DNA from: Bacteroidota bacterium
GTDB taxonomy: Bacteria > Bacteroidota > Bacteroidia > Bacteroidales > Porphyromonadaceae
Direction: 5' to 3'
Assembly (NCBI GenBank): GCA_023388555.1
Contig: JAEWGA010000005.1
Coordinates: 1 to 31,885, forward strand
DNA length: 31,885 bases
Shown: one piece after another, positions 7,412 to 14,707 of the stretch
How the letters are laid out: every line of letters begins with the position of its first letter
How positions within the stretch are numbered: position 1 is the first letter of the stretch
Notes under the pieces: model-generated
The model's input: the letters and a program-made list of their open reading frames with translations, nothing else
What the model was told of the DNA's origin: nothing
Database searches by the model: none
Made by a program: the position numbers and the translations under genes

Positions 7412-8059
7412 ATGAAAAAACTAATTCTGCTAAGCCTGCTTAGTTTTATTGGCATGAGCGCTTGGGCTCAGTTGCGCCCCGACTTCATTATGTACGCAGG
7501 CTACCAAACCTCCATGCAACCCAAGCTCGCCAACGCTTTAATGCACCACGGCTACCAAATAGGTGTAGGTGCCGACTTTAGTGTATACCAAAACAACCTA
7601 CTGAACCTATCCGTTAGGCCTGGTGTGCGCTTCTCGGGCAAAGGCACACGCATACAACCAACCCTAACAAACACCCCCGAAGCCCCCGCCACCACCAGCA
7701 ATACCAACAATACCGGAGCAAGAACCACTAACCTTAACTTTGTAGAGGTGCCTGTACTGGTAAATGCCAACTTCGACTTAGCCAATAACCTTAAAGTATA
7801 TGCCAATGCAGGCCCTTACTTAGGGCTTTTTGTTGGAGGTAACCAACTAACCAACGCGCCAAAGGCTACCTCTCAAAAAATAGCCATGTCCAACACCAAC
7901 TACAACAAGTTTGAAGCAGGTATAAACATAGGCGCAGGAATAGAGTTCAGCCGCGTACTTATGGGCGTGGACACCAGCTGCAACCTTACCAACTACACCA
8001 AAACACAACAGCCCTCGCAGCTTATATCCTTTGCCTTTAACGTGGGGTACAGGTTCTGA
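7412..8059 (+). CDS. Outer membrane beta-barrel protein, paralogue of the preceding gene
   Basis: This is a second small barrel (215 aa), clearly related to the gene before it. Both start MKK with a signal peptide (here SAWA|Q), then xLRPDFI/YRPTFI, a YQ motif, HHG(Y/F)xxGVGADFxVY, the block LNFVEVPVLVNANFDLANNL and a final VGYRF. The mid-section has a Thr/Asn-rich insert (about residues 85-105). Codon use is closer to the window average than that of the first paralogue. No clear promoter lies in the 26 bp between the terminator and this gene, so expression may depend on read-through or on a weak unrecognised promoter. Confidence 0.87.
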   Translation: MKKLILLSLLSFIGMSAWAQLRPDFIMYAGYQTSMQPKLANALMHHGYQIGVGADFSVYQNNLLNLSVRPGVRFSGKGTRIQPTLTNTPEAPATTSNTNNTGARTTNLNFVEVPVLVNANFDLANNLKVYANAGPYLGLFVGGNQLTNAPKATSQKIAMSNTNYNKFEAGINIGAGIEFSRVLMGVDTSCNLTNYTKTQQPSQLISFAFNVGYRF

Positions 8060-8090
8060 CCTCTTCCCCCAAACCAGTAACATTAACATA

Positions 8091-8135
8091 AAAGTTTTCC
8101 CCGCCCATACGCCAGGGTTGGGAAGACTTTTTTTT
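8091..8135 (+). terminator. Intrinsic terminator after the second OMP gene
   Basis: AAAGTTTTCCC (8091-8101) pairs with GGGAAGACTTT (8120-8130), an 11-bp stem with one wobble, running into eight T residues (8128-8135). The T-run directly abuts the -7 box of the next promoter. Confidence 0.75.
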
Positions 8136-8144
8136 GTACCTTTG
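8118..8144 (+). promoter_or_regulatory. Promoter of the L25 gene, overlapping the terminator
   Basis: TACCTTTG (8137-8144) is a perfect -7 box followed by C. The nearest TTG (8118-8120) is 16 bp away, shorter than the 19-20 bp seen elsewhere in the window, and lies within the terminator stem. Predicted start near 8150, giving a leader of about 80 nt. Confidence 0.55.
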
Positions 8145-8229
8145 CCATGCTTTTTCAGGAAAAGCCTGTCGTGTGATGGGAAATTAGTGAAGAGGCTAAT
8201 TTTGAGTAACACTTATATTTACAAGCACA

Positions 8230-8850
8230 ATGAAAACATTCGAACTATCGGCAAAACGCCGCGAAACCCTGGGTAAAAAAATATCCAAGGAACTCCGTTT
8301 GCAAGAAGCTATACCTGCTGTAATGTATGGAGGTAAGGACAACGTAGCACTTACCCTTACCCAAACAGGAGTACGCAAACTAATTTACAGCCCCGAAATA
8401 TTCCTGATTAACTTAGATATTGAAGGCGACAAACGTACTTGCATCCTACAAGAAATACAGTTCCACCCTGTTACCGACCAAATAATCCACATAGACCTTT
8501 TGGAGGTATTCCCCCAAAAACCTATTGTTATAGAGGTTCCTGTACAACTCGAAGGGCATGCCATTGGTGTACGTGCTGGTGGTAAACTCAGCTTGGATAT
8601 GCGTCGCCTGAAAGTTAAAGGGTTATACGAAAACATTCCCGAAAAACTCGTTATCGACGTTACTAAATTAGGCCTTGGCAAAACCGTTCAGGTTGGTCAG
8701 CTCAAATACGATAACATCGAAATCCTCAATGCTAAAAATGCCGTAGTAGCTGCTGTACGCTTAACACGTGCCGCTCGTGGTGCTGCTGCCAACGCTGCCG
8801 CCCTCAGCATGGAAGAAGAGGAAGAAAGCGAAGAAACAACACAAGAGTAA
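8230..8850 (+). CDS. rplY: 50S ribosomal protein L25/general stress protein Ctc
   Basis: This is the 5S rRNA-binding protein of the large ribosomal subunit (206 aa), in the long CTC/TL5 form. The N-terminal L25 domain (about 1-92) starts KTFELSAKRRETLGKK and contains IPAVMYGG and FHPVTDQIIHIDLLEV. The C-terminal TL5 domain (about 95-185) contains the conserved PVQLEGHAIGVRAGGKL. An Ala-rich then Glu-rich tail ends the protein. It has its own promoter and a terminator at 8929-8972. An L25-Pth-S4 gene order is common in Bacteroidota, and here DUF3109 is inserted between L25 and Pth. Confidence 0.96.
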   Translation: MKTFELSAKRRETLGKKISKELRLQEAIPAVMYGGKDNVALTLTQTGVRKLIYSPEIFLINLDIEGDKRTCILQEIQFHPVTDQIIHIDLLEVFPQKPIVIEVPVQLEGHAIGVRAGGKLSLDMRRLKVKGLYENIPEKLVIDVTKLGLGKTVQVGQLKYDNIEILNAKNAVVAAVRLTRAARGAAANAAALSMEEEEESEETTQE

Positions 8851-8928
8851 TCCCATACCTGGGCTTAACACTCCGCATCCAAAGGGGCATACCCCACCGG
8901 AGGTTAAGGAACAGGACTTTTACTACCG

Positions 8929-8972
8929 AAAGGGGGCGGCTGAGGATAGCTCGGCTTCCCCCTTTTATTTTT
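8929..8972 (+). terminator. Intrinsic terminator after rplY
   Basis: AAAGGGGG (8929-8936) pairs with CCCCCTTT (8958-8965); an inner helix GGCTGAG/CTCGGCT closes a five-base loop. TTATTTTT follows. A strong intrinsic terminator. Confidence 0.88.
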
Positions 8973-8994
8973 ACCTGCGCCTTTTTTCTGGTAT

Positions 8995-9591
8995 ATGTTT
9001 CACATACAGGACACCATTGTAAGTCGGGACTTGGCCGATGTATTTTTTTGCTGCGACCTTGAAGCCTGCAAAGGAGCTTGTTGCATCGAAGGGGAGTCTG
9101 GCGCACCATTGCTCGAAGCCGAACGAGAAGCCATTTGCAAAGCCTTCCCTTTGGTACAGCACCTCCTCCCCCAGCAAAACCGCGCCTATATAGAACAGCA
9201 CGGACTAATGTATTACGACCAGGACGACGACTTAGTAACCCAAATAATACACGGGCGAGAGTGTGTTTTCACTTGCTTCGAAAAAGATGGGTCGTGCCGT
9301 TGCGCCTTCGAAAAAGGCTTTTCACAAGGCTGCAACCCAGTGTTCTATAAACCCATATCGTGCCACCTATACCCCATACGCCTTACCAAGTACAAGGACT
9401 TTATTGCCGTTAACTACCACCACTGGCCTATATGCAATGCAGCCTTAGTAAAAGGCAAACAAGAAGGCATACGCCTCTATAAGTTTGTAAAAGGCCCCCT
9501 CATCCGGGCTTTCGGAGAACAATGGTACAATGAATTGGATAAAGAAATTCAGCAATATCTTCAACAACAAACCTGCCCCAACAATGGCTAA
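8995..9591 (+). CDS. DUF3109 family cysteine-rich protein
   Basis: This is a 198-residue conserved protein of unknown function. It is packed with cysteines (19, 20, 25, 29, 30, 48, 90, 94, 101, 103, 113, 123, 147), including CDLEACKGACC and the motif KPISCHLYPIR, which is typical of DUF3109 and related to the YkgJ-type zinc/iron-chelating group. The cysteines suggest a metal or Fe-S site; this is inference from spacing. It overlaps pth by 8 bp and is probably co-translated with it. No signal peptide, so cytoplasmic. The start ATG 8995 directly begins the conserved region. Confidence 0.85.
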   Translation: MFHIQDTIVSRDLADVFFCCDLEACKGACCIEGESGAPLLEAEREAICKAFPLVQHLLPQQNRAYIEQHGLMYYDQDDDLVTQIIHGRECVFTCFEKDGSCRCAFEKGFSQGCNPVFYKPISCHLYPIRLTKYKDFIAVNYHHWPICNAALVKGKQEGIRLYKFVKGPLIRAFGEQWYNELDKEIQQYLQQQTCPNNG

Positions 9592-10183
9592 CAAATACCT
9601 TATCGTAGGGCTGGGAAACATAGGCCCCGAATACGACCACACGCGCCACAACGCAGGGTTCGAGGTGGTGGATGCTCTCCACCCCGAAGGCCGAGCAGCC
9701 TTTAAGAGTAGTCGCTACGGAGCCATTGCCCGCATGCGCCTTAAAAACAAGGAGCTTGTACTGCTTAAACCCTCTACCTTCATGAACCTCAGCGGAAATG
9801 CCGTACGCTACTGGATGAAGCAAGAGGGCATTGCGCTGGAAAACCTACTCATAGTGGTGGACGACCTTGCACTGCCTTTTGGGAACCTCCGACTTAAAGC
9901 CAAAGGGTCCGATGCCGGACACAACGGGCTTAAACATATTGCAGCCACCTTAGGAACACAAAACTATGCTCGGCTACGCATAGGTATAGGCAACAACTTT
10001 GAGCGGGGCGGACAAATAGATTTTGTGCTATCCCCCTTCTCCCCCCAAGAGCAAGAAAACCTGCCCACCGTATGCCAGCATGCTACCAAAGCTATCACCG
10101 ACTACTGCCTTAGCGGGATACAATTAGCCATGAACAGGCACAACGGAAACACCTTAACACCGCTAACAAAAAAAGATGAATGA
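9584..10183 (+). CDS. pth: Peptidyl-tRNA hydrolase
   Basis: This enzyme cleaves peptidyl-tRNA released from stalled ribosomes so that tRNA is recycled. The 199-residue protein has the complete active site: Asn12 (VGLGN), catalytic His22 (TRHNAGF), Asn68 (FMNLSG), Asp93 (VVDD) and Asn114 (GHNG), nearly at E. coli positions. I chose ATG 9584 because VGLGN normally lies within ten residues of the start; the ATG at 9530 would add 18 residues inside the DUF3109 gene. It overlaps the upstream gene by 8 bp and the S4 gene downstream by 8 bp, so three translation-related genes are coupled. Confidence 0.96.
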   Translation: MANKYLIVGLGNIGPEYDHTRHNAGFEVVDALHPEGRAAFKSSRYGAIARMRLKNKELVLLKPSTFMNLSGNAVRYWMKQEGIALENLLIVVDDLALPFGNLRLKAKGSDAGHNGLKHIAATLGTQNYARLRIGIGNNFERGGQIDFVLSPFSPQEQENLPTVCQHATKAITDYCLSGIQLAMNRHNGNTLTPLTKKDE

Positions 10184-10607
10184 CGTACGTATAGATAAAT
10201 GGCTTTGGGCCACACGCGTATTCAAAACACGCTCTCAGGCTGCCGATGCCTGCAAAAAAGGACGCGTTGCTGTACGCAACACAAATGCTAAACCCTCTAC
10301 CACAATACGCGTAGGCGACGTAGTACAGGTCCGAAAACCACCCATCACCTTCCACTTCCAAGTGCTTGCGCTGGCACAAAACAGAATGGGGGCCAAGCTG
10401 GTTCCAGAATACCTACGTAACGTTACCCCCCACCACGAGTACGAAGTACTGGAAATGCAACGCCTCTCGGGATATGTGGACAGAGCCAAAGGAACCGGGC
10501 GCCCCACAAAAAAAGAGCGGCGCGACTTGGACCAATTTATGATTCCCAACGAGCTATGGGACTTTTGGGACGAGGAAGATCAAGAGGATTATGAAGAGGA
10601 CGAGTAA
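10176..10607 (+). CDS. S4-domain RNA-binding protein, Hsp15/HslR-like
   Basis: This is a small S4-fold RNA-binding protein (143 aa). The S4 domain occupies about residues 3-60 (VRIDKWLWATRVFKTRSQAADACKKG is written here only in part: RIDKWLWATRVFKTRS, then GRVAVRN and GDVVQVR). In E. coli, Hsp15 rescues 50S subunits carrying stuck peptidyl-tRNA, which fits its overlap with pth. A basic stretch (GTGRPTKKERRD) and a very acidic tail (EEDQEDYEEDE) follow. Family is clear; the exact substrate in this lineage is inferred. Confidence 0.9.
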   Translation: MNDVRIDKWLWATRVFKTRSQAADACKKGRVAVRNTNAKPSTTIRVGDVVQVRKPPITFHFQVLALAQNRMGAKLVPEYLRNVTPHHEYEVLEMQRLSGYVDRAKGTGRPTKKERRDLDQFMIPNELWDFWDEEDQEDYEEDE

Positions 10608-10661
10608 CCCCCTCCCCCACACAACTAACACCTTTTCATCATCCCTAAAACACCCTAACTT

Positions 10662-11267
10662 ATGAACCTACAAGAGCTTAAAAAACTAATCCAACAAAGG
10701 CATAGCGAATACGATATTTCTGCCGAATGGGTAGCCCCACAAGAAGAGGTACAAAACCTCCTTGCAAACGTACTACAACATGTACCCAGCGCCTTCAACA
10801 GCCAACCCGTACGTATAGTGCTGCTAACAGGCAATGCCCACCTGCAACACTGGGATATTATAGAAAAAGAACTCATAGCCCGCATGGGACAAGAAGCCTA
10901 CCAACAACAAACGCAAGCCAAAATACACAACTCCTTCCGTAGCGGCATAGCCACCATACTCTACTTTACGGACACCAACACCGTAACCCAACTACAAGAG
11001 CAATACCCCACCTATGCCCACAACTTTCCCCTATGGGCCGAGCAGGTACAAGGCTCGCACCAATATGCCGTATGGGTAGGGCTTACTGCACTCGGCTTCG
11101 GGGCTTCTTTGCAACACTACATAGGTATGGTGGACGACCAAATAAAACAACACGCCGGCGTACCCAACCACTGGCAGTTTGTTGGCCACATGCCCTTTGG
11201 CAAAATAGGTACTCCAGCCACTAACAAAGAAAAACTCCCCCTAACCGAAACCCTTATAATCCGCTAA
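10662..11267 (+). CDS. Nitroreductase family protein (HBN1/YdjA-like)
   Basis: This is a flavin-dependent oxidoreductase of the nitroreductase fold (201 aa), expected to bind FMN and use NAD(P)H. The motif VPSAFNSQPVRIVLL (41-55) is the FMN-contact region of the subfamily, and the N-terminal RHS (13-15) contacts the phosphate in relatives. The C-terminal half has the expected GLTALGFGASLQHY helix and the closing HMPFGKIG. The physiological substrate cannot be told. It starts 54 bp after the S4 gene without a recognisable promoter, so it is probably co-transcribed, and ends before a strong terminator. Confidence 0.85.
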   Translation: MNLQELKKLIQQRHSEYDISAEWVAPQEEVQNLLANVLQHVPSAFNSQPVRIVLLTGNAHLQHWDIIEKELIARMGQEAYQQQTQAKIHNSFRSGIATILYFTDTNTVTQLQEQYPTYAHNFPLWAEQVQGSHQYAVWVGLTALGFGASLQHYIGMVDDQIKQHAGVPNHWQFVGHMPFGKIGTPATNKEKLPLTETLIIR

Positions 11268-11315
11268 CACCAAATCACACCATACCACCAACAGCCTCTC
11301 CAAACAACATTACAT

Positions 11316-11362
11316 AAAGGCGCTAAGTGTTGCTTCCCCAACAGCACTTAGTGCCTTTTTTA
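11316..11362 (+). terminator. Intrinsic terminator after the nitroreductase gene
   Basis: AAAGGCGCTAAGTG (11316-11329) pairs with CACTTAGTGCCTTT (11345-11358) with one G-T wobble; an inner TTG/CAA extends the helix. Six T residues follow. This ends the rplY-side gene cluster. Confidence 0.9.
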
Positions 11363-11463
11363 TTTCCCCACGCAAGCAACCACCCCCCCTAACCCACTCT
11401 AAAAAAAACGGAACGCTGTACACCTCACACCTCCAAGCCAATGGCTATCAACTTATTTATAGC

Positions 11464-11471
11464 TATATTTG
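11464..11471 (+). promoter_or_regulatory. -7 box of a promoter for the coiled-coil/zapA operon
   Basis: TATATTTG matches TAnnTTTG perfectly. No TTTG is found 17-23 bp upstream, so the -33 element is weak or absent. Transcription would start near 11475-11478, which favours ATG 11492 over ATG 11441 for the next gene. Confidence 0.45.
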
Positions 11472-11491
11472 TACACCTTCTTGTTCTTATC

Positions 11492-11791
11492 ATGAACCGT
11501 ATTAACGAGCAGTACTTACGCCAGTTAGAACTATCCGCAGAGCAATTGGTGCGCTTAAACCAACAACAAGCCAACCACATTCGCACCTTACAGCTCCGCG
11601 AAAAAGAACTAAAAGCGCGCATAAAACAACTTGAAAGTACAGTTCACGAACAGGAAAAGAAGCTCTCTATCGCTATGATAGCCTGCAAATCGCCCAACGC
11701 TGTGGAACATATCCAACAGCTACAAAACAAAGTGAAAAGCATGGCTAAAACGGTAGACCAATGCATAGACTTCCTGAAAAAAGAAGTATAG
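11492..11791 (+). CDS. Small coiled-coil protein encoded upstream of zapA
   Basis: This is a 99-residue protein that is almost entirely heptad-rich coiled coil (INEQYLRQLELSAEQL to about residue 60) and ends with VKSMAKTVDQCIDFLKKEV. Bacteroidales zapA genes are commonly preceded by a protein of this size with a similar DKCIALL-type tail, as far as I recall. By analogy with the ZapA-partner coiled-coil proteins ZapB and ZauP it may cooperate with ZapA at the division ring; this is inferred. I prefer ATG 11492 because a -7 box lies at 11464-11471; ATG 11441 would add 17 hydrophobic residues that could form a membrane anchor. Confidence 0.65.
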   Translation: MNRINEQYLRQLELSAEQLVRLNQQQANHIRTLQLREKELKARIKQLESTVHEQEKKLSIAMIACKSPNAVEHIQQLQNKVKSMAKTVDQCIDFLKKEV

Positions 11792-11860
11792 CAAACGCAT
11801 AACACATCGGGATAAGCAAAACAACCCACATATACAGCCACTCTTCAGAGGCAACATAGT

Positions 11861-12226
11861 ATGGCAGACCACAACAACGTAACGAAAACCGAATACAACA
11901 GGTTGGACATAAACGTTAAAGTAGACAACGTAAACATCTCCCTCAACATTCAACGCGAGGAGGAGCAGAGCTTACGCGCCGCCGCCACCGAAGTAAACCG
12001 CATACTCTCCCTATACCGGGAAAAATATAGCGGCCCCAACACCTCTGAAAAAGAGATACTGCTCTACACCGCTCTTCACTTTGCGCACCAAACACAATCC
12101 GCAAAAATAGAACGGCAGGAACTAAACCTAAAAAGCAGACTGGATAACCTGAAGGAGAAACTCGAAACCGCGCTATACCCCCACAATAGCACCGAGTTCG
12201 ACGACACAGACCCTAACATACGCTGA
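11861..12226 (+). CDS. zapA: Cell division protein ZapA
   Basis: This FtsZ-ring accessory protein crosslinks FtsZ filaments at mid-cell. The 121 residues match the ZapA plan: an N-terminal beta/alpha head with LDINVKVDNVNISLNI and LRAAATEVNRILSLYREKY, then ILLYTALHFAHQ and a C-terminal coiled coil (KIERQELNLKSRLDNLKEKLE). The acidic tail is extra. It follows the coiled-coil gene by 69 bp and lies directly upstream of a 6S RNA, the arrangement also known from E. coli (zapA-ssrS). Confidence 0.88.
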   Translation: MADHNNVTKTEYNRLDINVKVDNVNISLNIQREEEQSLRAAATEVNRILSLYREKYSGPNTSEKEILLYTALHFAHQTQSAKIERQELNLKSRLDNLKEKLETALYPHNSTEFDDTDPNIR

Positions 12227-12282
12227 TAGCAACTGCTTTCCCCCCGATACCTAAAACGCAACGCTATACCCGCTTTCGTCAA

Positions 12283-12442
12283 GAAGCCTGGCACTCTTCC
12301 TACAGGCCCCTGAGCCACCCCCCTGGAAGAGCATTGTACCGCCTCCTGCACACCCAAGTGCACCACAGTGGAACAGCCCGCATGGCCACCCCATAGCTAC
12401 AGGGAAAACAAGTAACCAACCGCCAGGGTAAACCTTTACCCC
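12283..12442 (+). ncRNA. ssrS: 6S RNA (approximate ends)
   Basis: The zapA-rny gap is 245 bp and encodes no protein. At 12307-12316 it contains CCCCTGAGCC, identical to the hallmark at the 5' side of the E. coli 6S central bubble, in a similar context (ACAGG before it, CCAG-T in E. coli). A closing stem can form between CCTGGC (12287-12292) and GCCAGG (12422-12427), with ACT/AGT and TTCC/GGAA pairings further in; a terminal hairpin TGCAC/GTGCA lies at 12347-12362. The palindrome GGGTAAACCTTTACCC (12426-12441) could be the 3' end or terminator. 6S RNA binds housekeeping RNA polymerase as a promoter mimic. Ends are estimates of about 10-20 nt. Confidence 0.72.
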
Positions 12443-12471
12443 AGCACCATTTTATTCTGACATCCTGATAT

Positions 12472-14013
12472 ATGAACACCGTACTTTTGATACTGATTCT
12501 CCTGGCCTTACTTGTTGTAGGAGGTCTTATCATGTGGAAACAAATTAACAACACCCTGCAAGCCAGGTACAAAACCCATATGAACAAGGCCAAGGAGGAA
12601 ATTGAAGTTATCCGAAAAAACAAAATGCTCGAGGTTAAAGAGCAATTCATTAAACAAAAAGCCAACCTGGACCGCGAAATAGCGCAACGACAATCCAAGC
12701 TGCAAAGCATCGAAAACAAACTCAAAAACCGGGAACAATCCCTCCAACAGCGTAGCGACGAGCTAAACAAAAAAAACAAGGACTTGGATGCCGTACGCGA
12801 CCACCTAAGCGCTCAGCTCGACATCATTAAGGAAAAAGAACAAGAGCTTGAAATGCTACGCCGACGCGAACTGGCAGAACTGGAACAAATATCCGGGCTA
12901 TCGGCTCAAGAAGCCAAGGACAAAATAATAGAAAGCATAAAGGACGAAGCGCGCGACGAAGCCACCGCCTACATTAACGAAATAATGGACGAAGCACGGC
13001 TCACAGCCAACCAAGAAGCCAAAAAAGTAGTTATTAAAACCATTCAACGGGTGGCCAGCGAAACAGCCATAGAAAACTCTGTTACCGTTTTCCATATTGA
13101 ATCCGACGAAATAAAAGGACGAATCATTGGCCGAGAAGGGCGCAACATACGCGCATTAGAAGCCGCAACAGGAGTTGAAATAATAGTCGACGACACTCCC
13201 GAAGCCATCGTACTATCCTGCTTCGACCCCGTCCGCCGAGAAATAGCACGCCTAACACTCCACCAACTCGTCCAAGATGGCCGGATACACCCAGCCCGAA
13301 TAGAAGAAGTTGTACACAAAGTGCGCAAACAAATTGAAGACGAAATTGTGGAAACAGGTAAGCGTACCGTTATAGACCTTGGTATTCACGGCTTGCACCC
13401 CGAACTTATTCGGCTCATAGGAAAAATGAAGTACCGCTCTTCCTACGGACAAAACCTACTACAACACTCCCGCGAAACAGCAAACCTTTGTGCTATCATG
13501 GCTGCCGAACTCGGGCTAAACCCCAAAAAGGCTAAACGGGCCGGATTACTCCACGATATTGGTAAAGTACCCGACGACGAACCAGAATTGCCTCACGCCC
13601 TACTTGGCATGAAAATGTGCGAGAAATACAAAGAAAAACCCGACATATGTAACGCCGTAGGCGCACACCACGACGAAATAGAAATGGAAACGCTAATAGC
13701 TCCTATCGTACAAGTATGCGATGCAATATCCGGTGCTCGCCCAGGAGCAAGGCGAGAAATAGCCGAGGCTTACATTAAACGCCTAAACGACCTCGAAAAA
13801 TTAGCACTCTCCTACCCCGGCGTTATCAAAACCTACGCCATACAAGCAGGACGAGAGCTTAGGGTTATTGTTGGGGCCGACAAAGTGGACGACCGCCACA
13901 CCGAAGAGCTATCGGCAGAAATAGCCAAACGCATTCAAAACGAACTAACCTACCCGGGACAAGTGAAAATAACCGTTATACGCGAAACTCGCTCGGTTTC
14001 TTTTGCTAAGTAA
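12472..14013 (+). CDS. rny: Ribonuclease Y
   Basis: This membrane-anchored endoribonuclease initiates mRNA decay. The 513-residue protein has the complete family architecture: an N-terminal transmembrane helix (3-21), a long charged coiled coil (about 25-190), a KH RNA-binding domain (about 205-270, with GRIIGREGRNIR) and an HD domain (about 325-420) with His332, the catalytic HD pair 361-362 (LLHDIGK) and AHHDE. The C-terminus ITVIRETRS is typical. It follows the 6S RNA by about 30 bp and ends before a strong terminator. Confidence 0.97.
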   Translation: MNTVLLILILLALLVVGGLIMWKQINNTLQARYKTHMNKAKEEIEVIRKNKMLEVKEQFIKQKANLDREIAQRQSKLQSIENKLKNREQSLQQRSDELNKKNKDLDAVRDHLSAQLDIIKEKEQELEMLRRRELAELEQISGLSAQEAKDKIIESIKDEARDEATAYINEIMDEARLTANQEAKKVVIKTIQRVASETAIENSVTVFHIESDEIKGRIIGREGRNIRALEAATGVEIIVDDTPEAIVLSCFDPVRREIARLTLHQLVQDGRIHPARIEEVVHKVRKQIEDEIVETGKRTVIDLGIHGLHPELIRLIGKMKYRSSYGQNLLQHSRETANLCAIMAAELGLNPKKAKRAGLLHDIGKVPDDEPELPHALLGMKMCEKYKEKPDICNAVGAHHDEIEMETLIAPIVQVCDAISGARPGARREIAEAYIKRLNDLEKLALSYPGVIKTYAIQAGRELRVIVGADKVDDRHTEELSAEIAKRIQNELTYPGQVKITVIRETRSVSFAK

Positions 14014-14042
14014 CCCACAGTAAAACAACACCTCATCCTCGG

Positions 14043-14080
14043 GGGGGCATCGGGACTTAGGTTCCGGTGCCCCCTTTTTT
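14043..14080 (+). terminator. Intrinsic terminator after rny
   Basis: GGGGGCATCGG (14043-14053) pairs with CCGGTGCCCCC (14064-14074) with one wobble; six T follow (14075-14080). A strong intrinsic terminator. Confidence 0.92.
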
Positions 14081-14352
14081 ATTCCCTTTCCCCCCAAAAA
14101 CACCCTAAATCATAACGAAAAAACGGCCTGTTTTTGACGTAAAAAACGCCCCGAAAACAAACAAAGTTTTAAGGAGATTTGCAACCTAAATTCAGGGCCT
14201 ATTTTAGGAAGAGATTTTAGGGCAAAACTTTGCCCCAAAATTCAAGGAGTGTAGGGAAGCGTTTGGGGACAAAATTTGAGGTGTTTGAGGGAGACAAACT
14301 TAGGGGACCTTTGGGAGGGTTGGAAAAAGTATCTGCGGAGTCCTTCAAAAAA

Positions 14353-14418
14353 GAAAGTGCAGTTTGTCGCAACGAAAAGCGCAGTTTGTTGAAAAAGAAA
14401 GCGCAGTTATTTTTACAC
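14353..14418. repeat. Three imperfect direct repeats with 22-bp period
   Basis: The core G(T/C)GCAGTT occurs at 14357, 14379 and 14401, exactly 22 bp apart, each preceded by AAA. Units 1 and 2 agree at about 16 of 22 positions; unit 3 agrees mainly in its first half. A 22-bp period is not a multiple of three, so it is not a protein repeat, and it equals two helical turns. Confidence 0.75.
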
Positions 14419-14699
14419 AACTTTTAACACCACTCGCAAACCCGCTCTGGCAAAGGGATTGCGGGCGGTCGTACTCTCACCCCCCAAAAACCACCCCATT
14501 TTCACTCAAAATTTCATCAAAAATACCACCCCAAAACCACAAAAAAAACCGTCCAAAGTCCCACCCTAAAATCACTAATACAATGCTGTTTTCCAAGCCC
14601 AAGCTCCCAACCGACTATTTCGGTTTGCACAAAGAAGAAAAACAAGTTGTGCAGAAAGACAAAAACGACAAGGGAAACAAGGCATTAGCGGGCATTTCG

Positions 14700-14707
14700 T
14701 ATATTTG
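14700..14707 (+). promoter_or_regulatory. -7 box upstream of dapB
   Basis: TATATTTG fits TAnnTTTG exactly and lies 24 bp before ATG 14732, giving a short leader. No good -33 TTTG is seen at the expected distance. Confidence 0.5.

Noticed and set aside
9530..9583. Earlier ATG for pth
   Set aside because: Pth enzymes begin a few residues before VGLGN; the added 18 residues are read out of frame from the DUF3109 gene.
12426..12441. Perfect palindrome GGGTAAACCTTTACCC as an operator for rny
   Set aside because: It coincides with the 3' part of the 6S RNA and is better explained as part of its end structure or terminator, although an operator cannot be excluded.
14353..14418. Possible CRISPR array
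   Set aside because: Repeats are 22 bp, imperfect and directly tandem with no unique spacers; no cas genes nearby.
14217..14427. Overlapping 65-67 residue frames on both strands
   Set aside because: Their residues simply reflect the repeated GYGCAGTT units and G-rich flank; no start context and no domain.
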